Both the position numbers and the translations under genes were made by a program. The notes beneath the pieces are model-generated. The model saw only the letters and a program-made list of their open reading frames with translations, made no database searches and was not told the DNA's origin. From Sulfuricaulis limicola (GTDB lineage Bacteria > Pseudomonadota > Gammaproteobacteria > Acidiferrobacterales > Sulfurifustaceae), in contig NZ_AP014879.1 in the NCBI RefSeq assembly GCF_002355735.1, positions 1,736,001-1,800,000 on the forward strand: a stretch of DNA of 64,000 nucleotides, written 5' to 3'. Positions 27,306 to 35,999 of the stretch are shown one piece after another. Every line of letters starts with the position of its first letter. Position 1 is the first letter of the stretch.

Positions 27306-28084
27306 CAGCCCTTGTTCCAGACCATCCACGGACAATTGCCGCGTGCTTCCATGCGATCGTAGGCAATTTTTTCCCTGAAAGTGTCCATTTGCTGCCAGAA
27401 TCCCTTGTAACGATAGACTGCCAGCAATTTGCGTTCGATGAGGCGCTGAAACGGTTTTTCCACCAGTTCATCGCCGTCTTCGAGATAATCGAAGATGTCA
27501 TTGCGCAAACAGAAGAATCCGGCGTTTATCCAGAACTCCGATTCGGCCAGCTGGCCGAAACTCGTCACCACCCCACCGTTGTCGGAATGCACGCAGTGGA
27601 AGCTCTGCGAGGTGCGCACGGCAATAAAGCTGGCGGCGGCTTTCTTGGCCTGGAAATCGGCGATGTGCTTGTCGAGTGGCAGATCGGTCAGGCCGTCAGC
27701 ATAGTTGGCCAGAAAGGCTTCTTCGCCCTTCAGGTATTCACGCACGCGCAGCAGCCGCTGGCCGATGTTGGCGTGCAAGCCGGTGTCCACGAACGTGATG
27801 CGCCAGTCCTGAATATCGCTCTTTTCGAGTTCGATCTTGCGACCGCCTTCCGACATCACGAAATTATTGGTCAGCCATTCATTGTAATTCAGGAAGTACT
27901 CGCGAATCATGTCGCCGCGATACCCGAGGCACAGAATGAAATCCTTGTGGCCAAAGTGCGCGTAGTAGCGCATCAGGTGCCACATGATGGGCCGATTGCC
28001 GATGTTCACCAACGGCTTCGGGATCGTATCGGAGTGCTCGCGCAGGCGCGTGCCCAGACCACCGCAAAACAAGACCACTTTCAT
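27305..28084 (-). CDS. rfbF: Glucose-1-phosphate cytidylyltransferase
   Basis: 259 aa, the normal RfbF length, using the ATG at 28084. The nucleotidyltransferase signature VVLFCGGLGTRLREHSD is at residues 3-19, followed by KPLVNIGNRPIMWHLMRYYAHFGHKDFILCLGYRG, both characteristic of RfbF. C-terminal EKPFQRLIERKLLAVYRYKGFWQQMDT closes the domain. It makes CDP-glucose from CTP and glucose-1-phosphate in the cytoplasm, feeding rfbG. A 118-base leader separates it from the SAF-domain oxidoreductase upstream. Confidence 0.95.
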   Translation of the reverse strand: MKVVLFCGGLGTRLREHSDTIPKPLVNIGNRPIMWHLMRYYAHFGHKDFILCLGYRGDMIREYFLNYNEWLTNNFVMSEGGRKIELEKSDIQDWRITFVDTGLHANIGQRLLRVREYLKGEEAFLANYADGLTDLPLDKHIADFQAKKAAASFIAVRTSQSFHCVHSDNGGVVTSFGQLAESEFWINAGFFCLRNDIFDYLEDGDELVEKPFQRLIERKLLAVYRYKGFWQQMDTFREKIAYDRMEARGNCPWMVWNKG

Positions 28085-28202
28085 GAACGACTCCTTGGAA
28101 TTATTTGTTCGTATAACGCGATTCGCAACAGTTGCATTCTTTTTTCCTCCCGTTCGGCATACGCTTGCGCGGCACGCGCAATGCCGGTTGTTCGCGGCGT
28201 AT

Positions 28203-29498
28203 CTAGCCGGTAACGGGAAAGCGCTGCGCCTGTTCGGCGCGCAAACGGTCGCAGATTCTCCCGGCCGGCAATTCGACGTCTGCATAGGCAAGAGGCTGGT
28301 CCTTGGATACGTCGCGTTTCAGACGGCAGTCCAGTGAAATGGCCATCGGCAGGTAATTCTCGCGGCTGCAGATCGCGTAGCGCTCGACCAGTCCATAGCA
28401 CGTGAACCCGCCCATGCCATCCAGGCGTTCACCGGTCTTCAGATCGCGCTTGGCATAGGCGATCGTGTCGCACACAGGCGCGCCACGCGGCGTGATCGTG
28501 GCATCGTTGAACAATACGGCGCGTGCCACCGAATGCGCGATCTGCCATGGCGGCAAATGGTATGGCGTATAAAACATGTACAGCGGCCCGTCACCCATCT
28601 TGAGATAGGCCATCAGCCGGCGCTTCTCCGGATGGTCGTTCAGGCACATGACGAATGCGCCCGTGTGCGGAGCGGCGCCGAGGGCATACTCCACCTGTCC
28701 TTCCTGGGCGAAGTCACTGGCCGTGAATTTTGCCAGCATGTCGTTGACGTGCGCGCACGGATACCCCTGCATGCCGCGCACTTTGGGGACGAAACCCGTG
28801 GCGTTGCCCATGATCGCCGCTTCCAGCGCCAGCTTGGAGCCATCGGCAAACGAAGCCATGACGTACGGGTTTTGCCCGTGCCTGGCGGCGAAGTCGCGCT
28901 GCGTGTCGGGATTGCGGTAACGGTCCAGCATCCCCTTGAGCTGTCCCATGAGCACCGGCTTGTAGCCCATGCTGTCCAGGAACCGGTAGAGATTCATGCC
29001 GACGCCCGGCTCGTCACCGTCGGTGTAACTGAATACGACGCCCGACCGGTCGGCGTATGTTTTCAGAATCGGACCGACGGAGGCATCGACCTCCGCGCTC
29101 ATGAGCACGACATGCTTGCCGTTGCGCAACGCTTCAAACGACACCTGCGTGCCAAACTCGACATGCCCCGTTGCCTCGATGATCGCATCCACACCGCCCG
29201 CACGGCAGACGTGCATGGCGTCGTCCGTGACCGCATACTGATTGCGCGCGATGGCCTGCTCCAGGGCCGCCACCGAATCGATGCGCCTGACCTCGCTGAC
29301 ACCCGCGTCGCGGTAGGCGGTTTCGGCCTTGCTCACGGTACGATTGGCGATTGCCACCAGGCGCATTCCGCGCACGGCGGTCACGATCTGCAGGGCGACG
29401 CATCGCGCCATGTAGCCGCCGCCAATGACGGCGACGCGCACGGGATTACCGGCGTCATGCCGTTTAGCCAGAACCGAGTCGACAATAATCATCCCCAC
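28203..29498 (-). CDS. NAD(P)-dependent oxidoreductase with C-terminal SAF-like domain
   Basis: 431 aa. An N-terminal Rossmann fold starts VRVAVIGGGYMARCVALQI (homoserine-dehydrogenase/Gfo-Idh type), with DAIIEATGHVEFG and VVLMSAEVDASVG following. The C-terminal 90 residues (YGLVERYAICSRENYLPMAISLDCRLKRDVSKDQPLAYADVEL) have the look of an SAF/AFP-like domain. Such proteins are often found beside rfbF/rfbG in O-antigen and EPS loci but have no firmly assigned reaction that I know. It may be a reductase or dehydrogenase for the CDP-sugar product. It is preceded by a candidate promoter at 29594-29606. Confidence 0.75.
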   Translation of the reverse strand: MGMIIVDSVLAKRHDAGNPVRVAVIGGGYMARCVALQIVTAVRGMRLVAIANRTVSKAETAYRDAGVSEVRRIDSVAALEQAIARNQYAVTDDAMHVCRAGGVDAIIEATGHVEFGTQVSFEALRNGKHVVLMSAEVDASVGPILKTYADRSGVVFSYTDGDEPGVGMNLYRFLDSMGYKPVLMGQLKGMLDRYRNPDTQRDFAARHGQNPYVMASFADGSKLALEAAIMGNATGFVPKVRGMQGYPCAHVNDMLAKFTASDFAQEGQVEYALGAAPHTGAFVMCLNDHPEKRRLMAYLKMGDGPLYMFYTPYHLPPWQIAHSVARAVLFNDATITPRGAPVCDTIAYAKRDLKTGERLDGMGGFTCYGLVERYAICSRENYLPMAISLDCRLKRDVSKDQPLAYADVELPAGRICDRLRAEQAQRFPVTG

Positions 29499-29575
29499 TC
29501 CGTTTTTTGCTGCGTTTTCGGCAAAACCGCCTTGCCGGGGCCAGGAGCACGATCGCTCCCGGCTGACATCAAACG

Positions 29576-29606
29576 CAATTAATAATTGTCAGGCGTTGCA
29601 ATTATA
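29576..29606 (-). promoter_or_regulatory. Candidate promoter with TATAAT and small palindrome
   Basis: On the minus strand a perfect TATAAT lies at 29606-29601. Downstream is a 13-base palindrome CAATTA-A-TAATTG (29576-29588), placed about where transcription would start or just after. The -35 region is poor. It sits in the 292-bp gap upstream of the oxidoreductase gene, so the CDP-sugar series may have its own start. The rest of the gap (29607-29790) shows no gene. Confidence 0.35.
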
Positions 29607-29790
29607 GCTTAATGCCCGGCCTGCTCTCGCGCACGCTCCGTGCTTCCGCCGGTGGCCGCAGCGTGAGCACCTGCCCGGCCACTGACGACATTGCGGCACC
29701 GGCAAATCCGGAGCCCGCAAAAGGGCAAGGCAGGCGATCCACTGAAACCGCCGTGCTCCAACATGGTGCATGTCAGCATTTTGCGCATGC

Positions 29791-30642
29791 TCAGGAAAGC
29801 AGGCCGAGTTGCGCAAGACCGTCTCGCGCGGTACCAAACCGGAACTCGCCGAGCAAACGCTGCAAGCGCTCCTCGCATTTTTCCAGGTTTGTATAATGGC
29901 GAAAGCGCGACAACCAGCTGGCGGAGACGCGCGGTTGCTCCGGATCGATTTCCCACGGGTGCAGGTAAAAAATGAACGGCCTCTGCTCGTTACGGTTAAT
30001 GGATGCCAATCCCCAGTGCGTCAACCAATACGGCAGCAACCTGAAATAGCCGCCCCCTGCCACGGGAAGCCTGTAACCGAAAACGTTTGCCGTGGACAGC
30101 GGCCACTCCACGATGTCTTTCTTGTTTGGCGTCAGCAGGCGATGCGGGATTCGCGCCGCATCCGGAATGCCATAGCGGTCATGGCGCACGGGGAAAATAC
30201 TCGAGTCATAGGCGAATCCCAGCTCCACCAGTATGTCCAGCGCCCACAAGGTTTCGCGAACAATGGAATAACTCGCCGCGCGATAACCAATCACGGCAGA
30301 CCCGGTGATTTCCTCGAGCAGGATCTTCGAGCGCCGAGTCTCCTCATAAAACACTTCCGGGGTCTGTTCGTATACAAGGCTGTGCGAATATCCGTGACAG
30401 GCGATTTCATGACCGGAGGCGGCGATATCCTTGACCAGCTGCGGGTAACGTTCGGCCACCCATCCCAGGACGAAGAACGTGGCACGAATATCGAACTGTC
30501 CGAAGATGTCCAGCAATCGCCGGGTATTGCGGACCACCCTGGATTCACGGGAGTCCCAGCTGTCCCGATGGATGCTGGGAGCCAGCGCGGCAACGTGAAA
30601 GTAATCTTCCACGTCAACAGTTAATGCGTTGGGTGTCAGCAT
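29791..30642 (-). CDS. XrtA-type polysaccharide deacetylase (DUF3473 family)
   Basis: 283 aa. NALTVDVEDYFHV (metal Asp), IRATFFVLGWVAERYP, IACHGYSHSLVY (H-x-x-x-H), GYRAASYSI, and the C-terminal FYLHPWEIDPEQPR are the signature of the deacetylase found with the exosortase-A EPS system. It probably trims acetyl groups from the EPS or its precursor; no signal peptide is visible. It usually lies next to the ExeA-like ATPase gene, as here, but a 450-bp gap separates them and no exosortase gene follows. Confidence 0.9.
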   Translation of the reverse strand: MLTPNALTVDVEDYFHVAALAPSIHRDSWDSRESRVVRNTRRLLDIFGQFDIRATFFVLGWVAERYPQLVKDIAASGHEIACHGYSHSLVYEQTPEVFYEETRRSKILLEEITGSAVIGYRAASYSIVRETLWALDILVELGFAYDSSIFPVRHDRYGIPDAARIPHRLLTPNKKDIVEWPLSTANVFGYRLPVAGGGYFRLLPYWLTHWGLASINRNEQRPFIFYLHPWEIDPEQPRVSASWLSRFRHYTNLEKCEERLQRLLGEFRFGTARDGLAQLGLLS

Positions 30643-31092
30643 TGGTGAATCTTGGTTGCTGCAATCAATGACATTGGTGTTATAGCCTCCCCAAGATACG
30701 CTTATCAGGCGGCGCCGGAGGAGCTTACCGTTTTGATATTAAATTACTGGCCACGATTGCCGGCGATTCGGAATTTGAAGGCATGAAAGCACGCTACCGC
30801 CATGCAAAGCATGGCTTCGCACATCATGGCCTTATGCCTGTCCCGACACGACGAGATCCCCGGCCACGGACCGATACCAGCCTGCTATCAACGTCGCCAT
30901 CGGACTGAAGCCCGGCCTGGAGGTGCATGCTGTGTCCCTTGCTGGTCCTGTGACAATTCATCCTTCATCTGTCGCTATGATCACCGCGATCATGACCTGC
31001 TGATCGGGGCGGCCAGAAACAGTGGTGGCCATCAAACATTCCGTTACGTCCCTTCGCGGTACTTTTCTCCCTTATACCCGGAGCGTATAAGT
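30643..31092. other. 450-bp non-coding gap inside the EPS series
   Basis: No convincing gene. The only structures I see are an inverted repeat at 31071-31077/31085-31091 (CTTATAC/GTATAAG) directly after the ATPase stop codon, without a T-run, and a small palindrome ATGATC-ACCGC-GATCAT. Short open frames exist on the plus strand but resemble nothing I know. This could be a decayed gene or a leader for the deacetylase. Confidence 0.5.
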
Positions 31093-32169
31093 TTATTTCT
31101 CTTGTTTAATATATTTTTTTCTGACGGCCTCGGCATCGAATTGCGTGGAGTCGAGAAAATCCGCGATACGCTTCAGATGCGATTCGATATTGGACAGCCT
31201 GCTCGTGAGCGAAGTCAGCGCCGGCGCCATGGAATCCATTCGATGGAACTGTCTGTCGAGGTTTACCAGCGCCTGGGTGTTTTCGTGTAGCAACGCCTCC
31301 ATCTCGGCTCTGCCGGGTGCACCGATTCCGGCGCGCCGCTTGTTCACACGCTTGGCATACGGGAGCCACTGCAGTTCCTCGATGGCCGAGTTCAAAACGC
31401 TCAATGAGATGCTGCGGACGTTGTCGGCGAAGGCTACGGTCATGGCCGTGTCACACAGGGTGTTGATGAGACGGGGCAGGCCGCCGGTGTATTTATACAT
31501 TACCGGGAACGTGTCCTGCGAAAAAAGTCCTTCGGGGTCCGCCGCGCCGGCGATACGCAGGCGGTGATGAATATAATCGCGCATGTCGGTCTCGGACAGG
31601 GACTTGATGTGATACCGCAACCTCACACGCTGCACCAGCTGTTCCATTTCCGGGGTGTCGAGCATTTCGCTGAGCGCGGGCTGCCCCACGAGGATGACGT
31701 GCAACACCTTTTCCTTGCGCGTCTCCAGACCCGAGAGCATGCGGATCTCCTCGAGCACCTTCAGGCTCAGGTTGTGCGCATCGTCCACAATCAGCACCAG
31801 CTGCTTGAGCTGGAGATAGTTGTCGATCAGGAAGGTGTTGAGCATGTCGATCAGCTCCACCTTCTTGGCATTGAACGGATTGAGGCCAAACTCGACCAGC
31901 ACGGCCTGCAGGAACTCGACCTCGTCCAGCTGGGTCTGGAAGATCTTCGCCACCAGCACGTTCTCATCCAGCTCCGACAGCAGTTTCTGGATCAGCGTGG
32001 TCTTGCCGCAACCGATCTCTCCCGTGATCACCACGAAACCCTCGCGGTTCCACACGGAATAATCCATGTAAGCCTTGGCGCGAGAATGCGCACCGCTCAT
32101 ATAGAGAAATTCCGAATCGGGCGTGAGCCGGAAAGGCAGCTCCTTCAGCTTGAAATACTCGAGATACAT
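31093..32169 (-). CDS. XrtA/PEP-CTERM-associated ExeA-like ATPase
   Basis: 358 aa. The start MYLEYFKLKELPFRLTPDSEFLYMSGAH and Walker A GEIGCGKTT (about residue 50), Walker B LVLIVDDAHN, and an arginine-rich LPRLINTLCDTAMTVAF sensor region match the AAA ATPase of exosortase-A EPS loci, related to ExeA of type II secretion. A C-terminal coiled-coil-like tail (about 290-350) follows. It is cytoplasmic and probably regulates or powers EPS assembly or export; its precise job is not known. Eight bases downstream of the TIGR03016-like gene. Confidence 0.92.
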   Translation of the reverse strand: MYLEYFKLKELPFRLTPDSEFLYMSGAHSRAKAYMDYSVWNREGFVVITGEIGCGKTTLIQKLLSELDENVLVAKIFQTQLDEVEFLQAVLVEFGLNPFNAKKVELIDMLNTFLIDNYLQLKQLVLIVDDAHNLSLKVLEEIRMLSGLETRKEKVLHVILVGQPALSEMLDTPEMEQLVQRVRLRYHIKSLSETDMRDYIHHRLRIAGAADPEGLFSQDTFPVMYKYTGGLPRLINTLCDTAMTVAFADNVRSISLSVLNSAIEELQWLPYAKRVNKRRAGIGAPGRAEMEALLHENTQALVNLDRQFHRMDSMAPALTSLTSRLSNIESHLKRIADFLDSTQFDAEAVRKKYIKQEK

Positions 32170-32176
32170 CGCCGCA

Positions 32177-33523
32177 TCACCTCGTGGAGACAGGAGTAAA
32201 CAGCGGGCTGCTCCTGTACAGAATTGAAATATACGCGCGATTGTCGACGTATTCCGCGTCCGGGATGGTGCTGGACCGTTCCTCGCGACGCCCCTCCAGC
32301 GCCAGCGTGACGCTCCGGGTCATGCGGTAATCCAGGCGGATGCCCGAATCCCGCTCGGTGTCGCGCCGGACAAAATCCCGGTATTCGGTGCGGATCTGGT
32401 CGGTTGACAGCGTCACCGTCGTGGTACCGGACAGAAAAAACAACAGGTTGAGGACGCCGCCGTTTTCCTTGCGGTCCTGCAGGGTGGTTTCGTAATCGAG
32501 ATCCTGTGTATACAGGGAGAGATCCAGCCCGAACCTGGCGCTGCGGCGGTTGTAGAAGAGACTGCCACGCTTGACGTAATAGACGTCGCTCGTGATCTCG
32601 CCTGATGTCAGGGCTGCCGTGGGCGTGGTTGCCGATGACGCCGTCAGAATGTCAGCGCCGGCGTCACGGAATTCCCCGCTGGCTGCCATCCCGAAATTGG
32701 AATCCGTTGTCAGCTGACGCAGCCACGAAAACCTGGCCAGCGTGCCATCCAGATCCTGGCCGCGGTCGGTATTGATCTTGGTCACGCCGAGATCGAGCGT
32801 ATATAGCGAGCGCGAGGGACGGTAATCGGCGCGGAGAAATACGTTGTGACTCGAGTAATCGGTGTTGAGCGCGGCATCGTCGTATTGGACATCCAGGATC
32901 TCGTAATTCAGCGAGTAGATATTGCTGGATGTCGCCTGATACAGCCAGCGGGCCGATCCGCTGAAACGATCACTGTCGGCGTTGGCCCGGCCCGTATAGA
33001 CATTGCCGGCGCGCGCGCCGAGGGCAAGCGTCTGCACCGGACTGAACCGGAAGTAGACGTCGGGACCGGTGCTGAAAACGTTTACATTGGCGCGGTTATC
33101 CGGCGTATCCGCCGCGGCGGCGCTTATCCGCGTCTGCTCATAGGTATCGTCCAGGGTCCAGGTGAAGCGTTGCGGCGACAACGTCCAGACCAGATTGGAT
33201 TTCAGGTTGTAGAGACTTTCGTCGCCGTAGGTATCGTCCTGATAATCGCGAAACTCGGCCTGGGCCAGCACGCGGCCGAAAAAATTGGTGGAATTTTCGG
33301 CGAACGCAAAACCGGCAAGGTAGCTGTGGATGATTTCGCTGCGCGCGGCGGCGGCGTCGGGCGTGCGCGTAATGTTGTCGCTGTGCGTCGCGGAGTAGCC
33401 GATTCCGTAGGCAAACTCCGCCGCCCGGACGGGAAAAATCGCCGCATAAAAAACCATCGTCAGCGCGGCCCGCTTGAATCCGCTCCCCCTGCCTGTCGTT
33501 TTGTTCATTTCTTGTTTCGCCAT
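32177..33523 (-). CDS. TIGR03016-like outer-membrane beta-barrel of PEP-CTERM/EPS systems
   Basis: 448 aa with a signal peptide (cleavage near VRA-AEF, residue 34). The rest is alternating strands rich in aromatic residues and Y/R/D turns (FAYGIGYSATHSDNITRTPD, LDYRMTRSVTLALEGRREER, YVDNRAYISILYR), as in outer-membrane barrels. The opening G-x-x-x-S-D-N-I-x-R motif is typical of TIGR03016. It is probably the outer-membrane element for EPS export or anchoring. Lies between the CpsD-like gene and the ATPase gene with gaps under 20 bases. Confidence 0.87.
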   Translation of the reverse strand: MAKQEMNKTTGRGSGFKRAALTMVFYAAIFPVRAAEFAYGIGYSATHSDNITRTPDAAAARSEIIHSYLAGFAFAENSTNFFGRVLAQAEFRDYQDDTYGDESLYNLKSNLVWTLSPQRFTWTLDDTYEQTRISAAAADTPDNRANVNVFSTGPDVYFRFSPVQTLALGARAGNVYTGRANADSDRFSGSARWLYQATSSNIYSLNYEILDVQYDDAALNTDYSSHNVFLRADYRPSRSLYTLDLGVTKINTDRGQDLDGTLARFSWLRQLTTDSNFGMAASGEFRDAGADILTASSATTPTAALTSGEITSDVYYVKRGSLFYNRRSARFGLDLSLYTQDLDYETTLQDRKENGGVLNLLFFLSGTTTVTLSTDQIRTEYRDFVRRDTERDSGIRLDYRMTRSVTLALEGRREERSSTIPDAEYVDNRAYISILYRSSPLFTPVSTR

Positions 33524-33540
33524 TTGATGCCTGCTGCGGT

Positions 33541-34446
33541 CTAGCGTGAAAAAAGGCTCCGGATGGCCGTAAGCGGATTCAGCTGCATCCGCAGCCAGCG
33601 AAGATCCGGTGGCGCCGGTTCATCATTGAATACGACTCCGACCAGCTTCTTGTCTCCGATCGCCTTGATGCAGCTGTCAACCTGGGCATGCGTCACGCGT
33701 CCGTATGGCACCACCAGCACGACGAAATCGCACAAGTCCGCGAGAATCTGGGTATCGGCCGATGCCGTCATGGGAGGCGCGTCAATGAGGATGTATCGTT
33801 CCCGGTAACGCTGCTTGATGCTTTCGAGCAGCCGCTTCATTTTCAATGAGGTGAAATATTCTGAGGGTATTTCGCGCCTGCCCCCCGAGGGGATGACACG
33901 CAACCGCTCGATGCCCACCGGGTGTATGACATCACCGACGTCGATGTCCGGGTTTTCCATGAAGTCCGTCAGGCCATGCGCGTCGTCACGTCCCATCAAA
34001 CGGTGCAGCGAGGGATTTTTGAGATTGCAATCCAGCAGGAGCGCAGTCTTGCCGGCATCGAAGGCAAACGCCACGCCCAGATTAAGCGCCACAAAGCTGG
34101 ACCCGCCGCCGCTGACCACCGAAGTCACCATGATGATGGCGTTGTTGCCCTGGGATTTCTGGATGATCTTGGTCCGGATTTCGCGGAAGGCGCGCACGGT
34201 CCCGTTTTCACCGAGTTCGGGATAGATGACGCGATTATGGGCCAGTGCCAGCCTGCTGAGCGGCGTCTTCTCCTGCATGCGGGCGATCGCCTCGCTGGAA
34301 CTTGAGCGCTGCTCGATCATCGCCGTAGCGTTGCTCACGGCAGACAGGTCCTTGGAGGTATTTTCGGAAGACGACTGCTGGGGTGACACTATTCTCAGGC
34401 TGCCCGAGGTGCGCGCCTTGTTCAGGGCTTTTTCGATCTTGCTCAT
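33541..34446 (-). CDS. CpsD/CapB-like EPS ATPase (BY-kinase homologue, atypical P-loop)
   Basis: 301 aa. The fold and order match bacterial tyrosine autokinases that partner with Wzz proteins: VTSVVSGGGSSFVALNLG at the P-loop position (about residue 106), Walker A' LLLDCNLKNPSLHRL, and Walker B YILIDAPPM. The P-loop reads G-G-G-S-S where kinases have G-E-G-K-S/T, so the ATP-binding lysine is missing, and no tyrosine cluster is present at the C-terminus. It may be a structural regulator rather than a kinase. Its start follows the chain-length gene by one base, so the pair is coupled. Confidence 0.85.
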   Translation of the reverse strand: MSKIEKALNKARTSGSLRIVSPQQSSSENTSKDLSAVSNATAMIEQRSSSSEAIARMQEKTPLSRLALAHNRVIYPELGENGTVRAFREIRTKIIQKSQGNNAIIMVTSVVSGGGSSFVALNLGVAFAFDAGKTALLLDCNLKNPSLHRLMGRDDAHGLTDFMENPDIDVGDVIHPVGIERLRVIPSGGRREIPSEYFTSLKMKRLLESIKQRYRERYILIDAPPMTASADTQILADLCDFVVLVVPYGRVTHAQVDSCIKAIGDKKLVGVVFNDEPAPPDLRWLRMQLNPLTAIRSLFSR

Positions 34447-34447
34447 G

Positions 34448-35986
34448 TCATATCACCTGCACCAAACGCAACACACCGGTTATCACTACGACGAGCAGCG
34501 TGCCGTTCACCACGAGCGAGAGCCAGGCCAGCTCACGACGCACGGCCTGTGTTTCGGCGGGCACCCATAAATGCGGGACCGCGGCCAATAACGGCACCTT
34601 GTGCTTGTCTGAAATCAACGCCCCCAGGCGCAGCCGGGGGTCGAGCTGGACTTTGGCGTAAAGCAGGCCCACGGGCATCAACACGCCCAGCAGCAATCCA
34701 CCGATCACGAAATGCAGGAATCGCAGGCCGCTTGGCGTCAACGGCAACGTGGCCGGCTCCTGGATCTTGATGGTGAGTCCCTGCTTCTCCTTGTCGAGGC
34801 TCATCGAAACGCGGGCGTTTTCCCTGCGTCGCAGGAGATCCTGGTAGATATCGCGATTGACCTGATAGTCGCGCGTCAGCTCGGATAACGTCGCTTCGCC
34901 GCCGTGCACGCGCCTGCCCCGCTCCAGTTCCTGCTGCAGTTGTCGCTTGGCTTCGCCGATGCGCGCGCTGAGCATCTCGATATTGACGCGCGTCTGGGAG
35001 AGCTCCTGCTTGAGCTGCTGGTACATCGGGTTGTTGATGACGCCCTCGTCGATAACGACCTTGCCGCTGGCCTTGGCGGCTTCGCGACGCTTGCGCTCGT
35101 CCACAATGGCCTGACTCAGGTCCGCGATCTGGTGCTTGAGCTGGACGATATCAGGATAATCGTCGTGATAATTCAGCCTCAGGGTCTCGAGCTGTGACTG
35201 CAAGTCCGCGATACGGGAACGGAACTGTCCTTCCCGGGAGAGGGCCGTGGCAACCTCGGCTTCGCCGGAGAGCTGCTTTTCCAGGGACTGCTTCTTGACC
35301 TCGGCCTCTTTCAGATCCTGGCTCGCCTGTTCGATGCGCGTCTGCAGAAGATTCAGGCGCGCGCTGATATCCGCGTCAGTGCCCGGCCGCGCGTCCAGGT
35401 TGGCGGAACGGAACTCCTTCAGCTGCTCTTCCGCTTTCACCAATTTTTCGTGATATTCCTTCGTCTGCTTGTCGATGAAGTCGAACGCGTCCTGGCTTTC
35501 CTCGGATTTCACCCCCAGACTTTCGGAAATAAACAGCTCAGCGGCTTTCTGGGTGACCTTGAAGGTCCTCTCCGGCTCGATGTCCCGGTACTCGATCTTG
35601 ATAAGGTCCTTGCCGACGTTGGTGATAGCCATACGCTTGGTAAGTCCCTTGATGATGTCTTCTTGCTGCGTGGGCGTGGGATTTTTTTTCATCCAGCCCC
35701 CCTGCTCCAGCAGCTGGCTCATGATTTTGCGGCCGAAGATGACTTCACGGGCCAGTCTCGAGCGATCCGCAACTTCCGTGGATACCGCAGCGCCCTGCAT
35801 CAGGGGCTGAATGATCTTTTTGTCGTCAACAAGGATGGTGGATGAAGACGTGTAACCCTTCGGCCAGAGCAGGCCAAGCACCAGCATGAAAAGATTTATA
35901 AGCAGGAAAGAAACCACCATTGCCTTTCGGTAATGAAAGGACTCATGGATGAGCAGCTTGATTAGTTGATCCGGACGCAGGCTCAT
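34448..35986 (-). CDS. XrtA-type Wzz chain-length determinant
   Basis: 512 aa. The N-terminal Wzz domain has the first membrane helix at about residues 22-40 (VVSFLLINLFMLVLGLLW). A long periplasmic coiled-coil (about 170-400: EEQLKEFRSANLDARPG, QSQLETLRLNYHDDYPDIVQLKHQIADL) follows. The second helix is near 425-445 (GLRFLHFVIGGLLLGVLMPVGLLYA) and another hydrophobic stretch ends the protein. It matches the TIGR03007 group. It sets the EPS chain length with the polymerase and the CpsD-like partner. Fourteen bases separate it from the export gene. Confidence 0.92.
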   Translation of the reverse strand: MSLRPDQLIKLLIHESFHYRKAMVVSFLLINLFMLVLGLLWPKGYTSSSTILVDDKKIIQPLMQGAAVSTEVADRSRLAREVIFGRKIMSQLLEQGGWMKKNPTPTQQEDIIKGLTKRMAITNVGKDLIKIEYRDIEPERTFKVTQKAAELFISESLGVKSEESQDAFDFIDKQTKEYHEKLVKAEEQLKEFRSANLDARPGTDADISARLNLLQTRIEQASQDLKEAEVKKQSLEKQLSGEAEVATALSREGQFRSRIADLQSQLETLRLNYHDDYPDIVQLKHQIADLSQAIVDERKRREAAKASGKVVIDEGVINNPMYQQLKQELSQTRVNIEMLSARIGEAKRQLQQELERGRRVHGGEATLSELTRDYQVNRDIYQDLLRRRENARVSMSLDKEKQGLTIKIQEPATLPLTPSGLRFLHFVIGGLLLGVLMPVGLLYAKVQLDPRLRLGALISDKHKVPLLAAVPHLWVPAETQAVRRELAWLSLVVNGTLLVVVITGVLRLVQVI

Positions 35987-35999
35987 GTTCGCCCCTGCG

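Noticed and set aside
30783-31060. Small open frames in the 450-bp EPS gap
   Set aside because: Short, unlike any family I know, with no convincing start signal; treated as non-coding.
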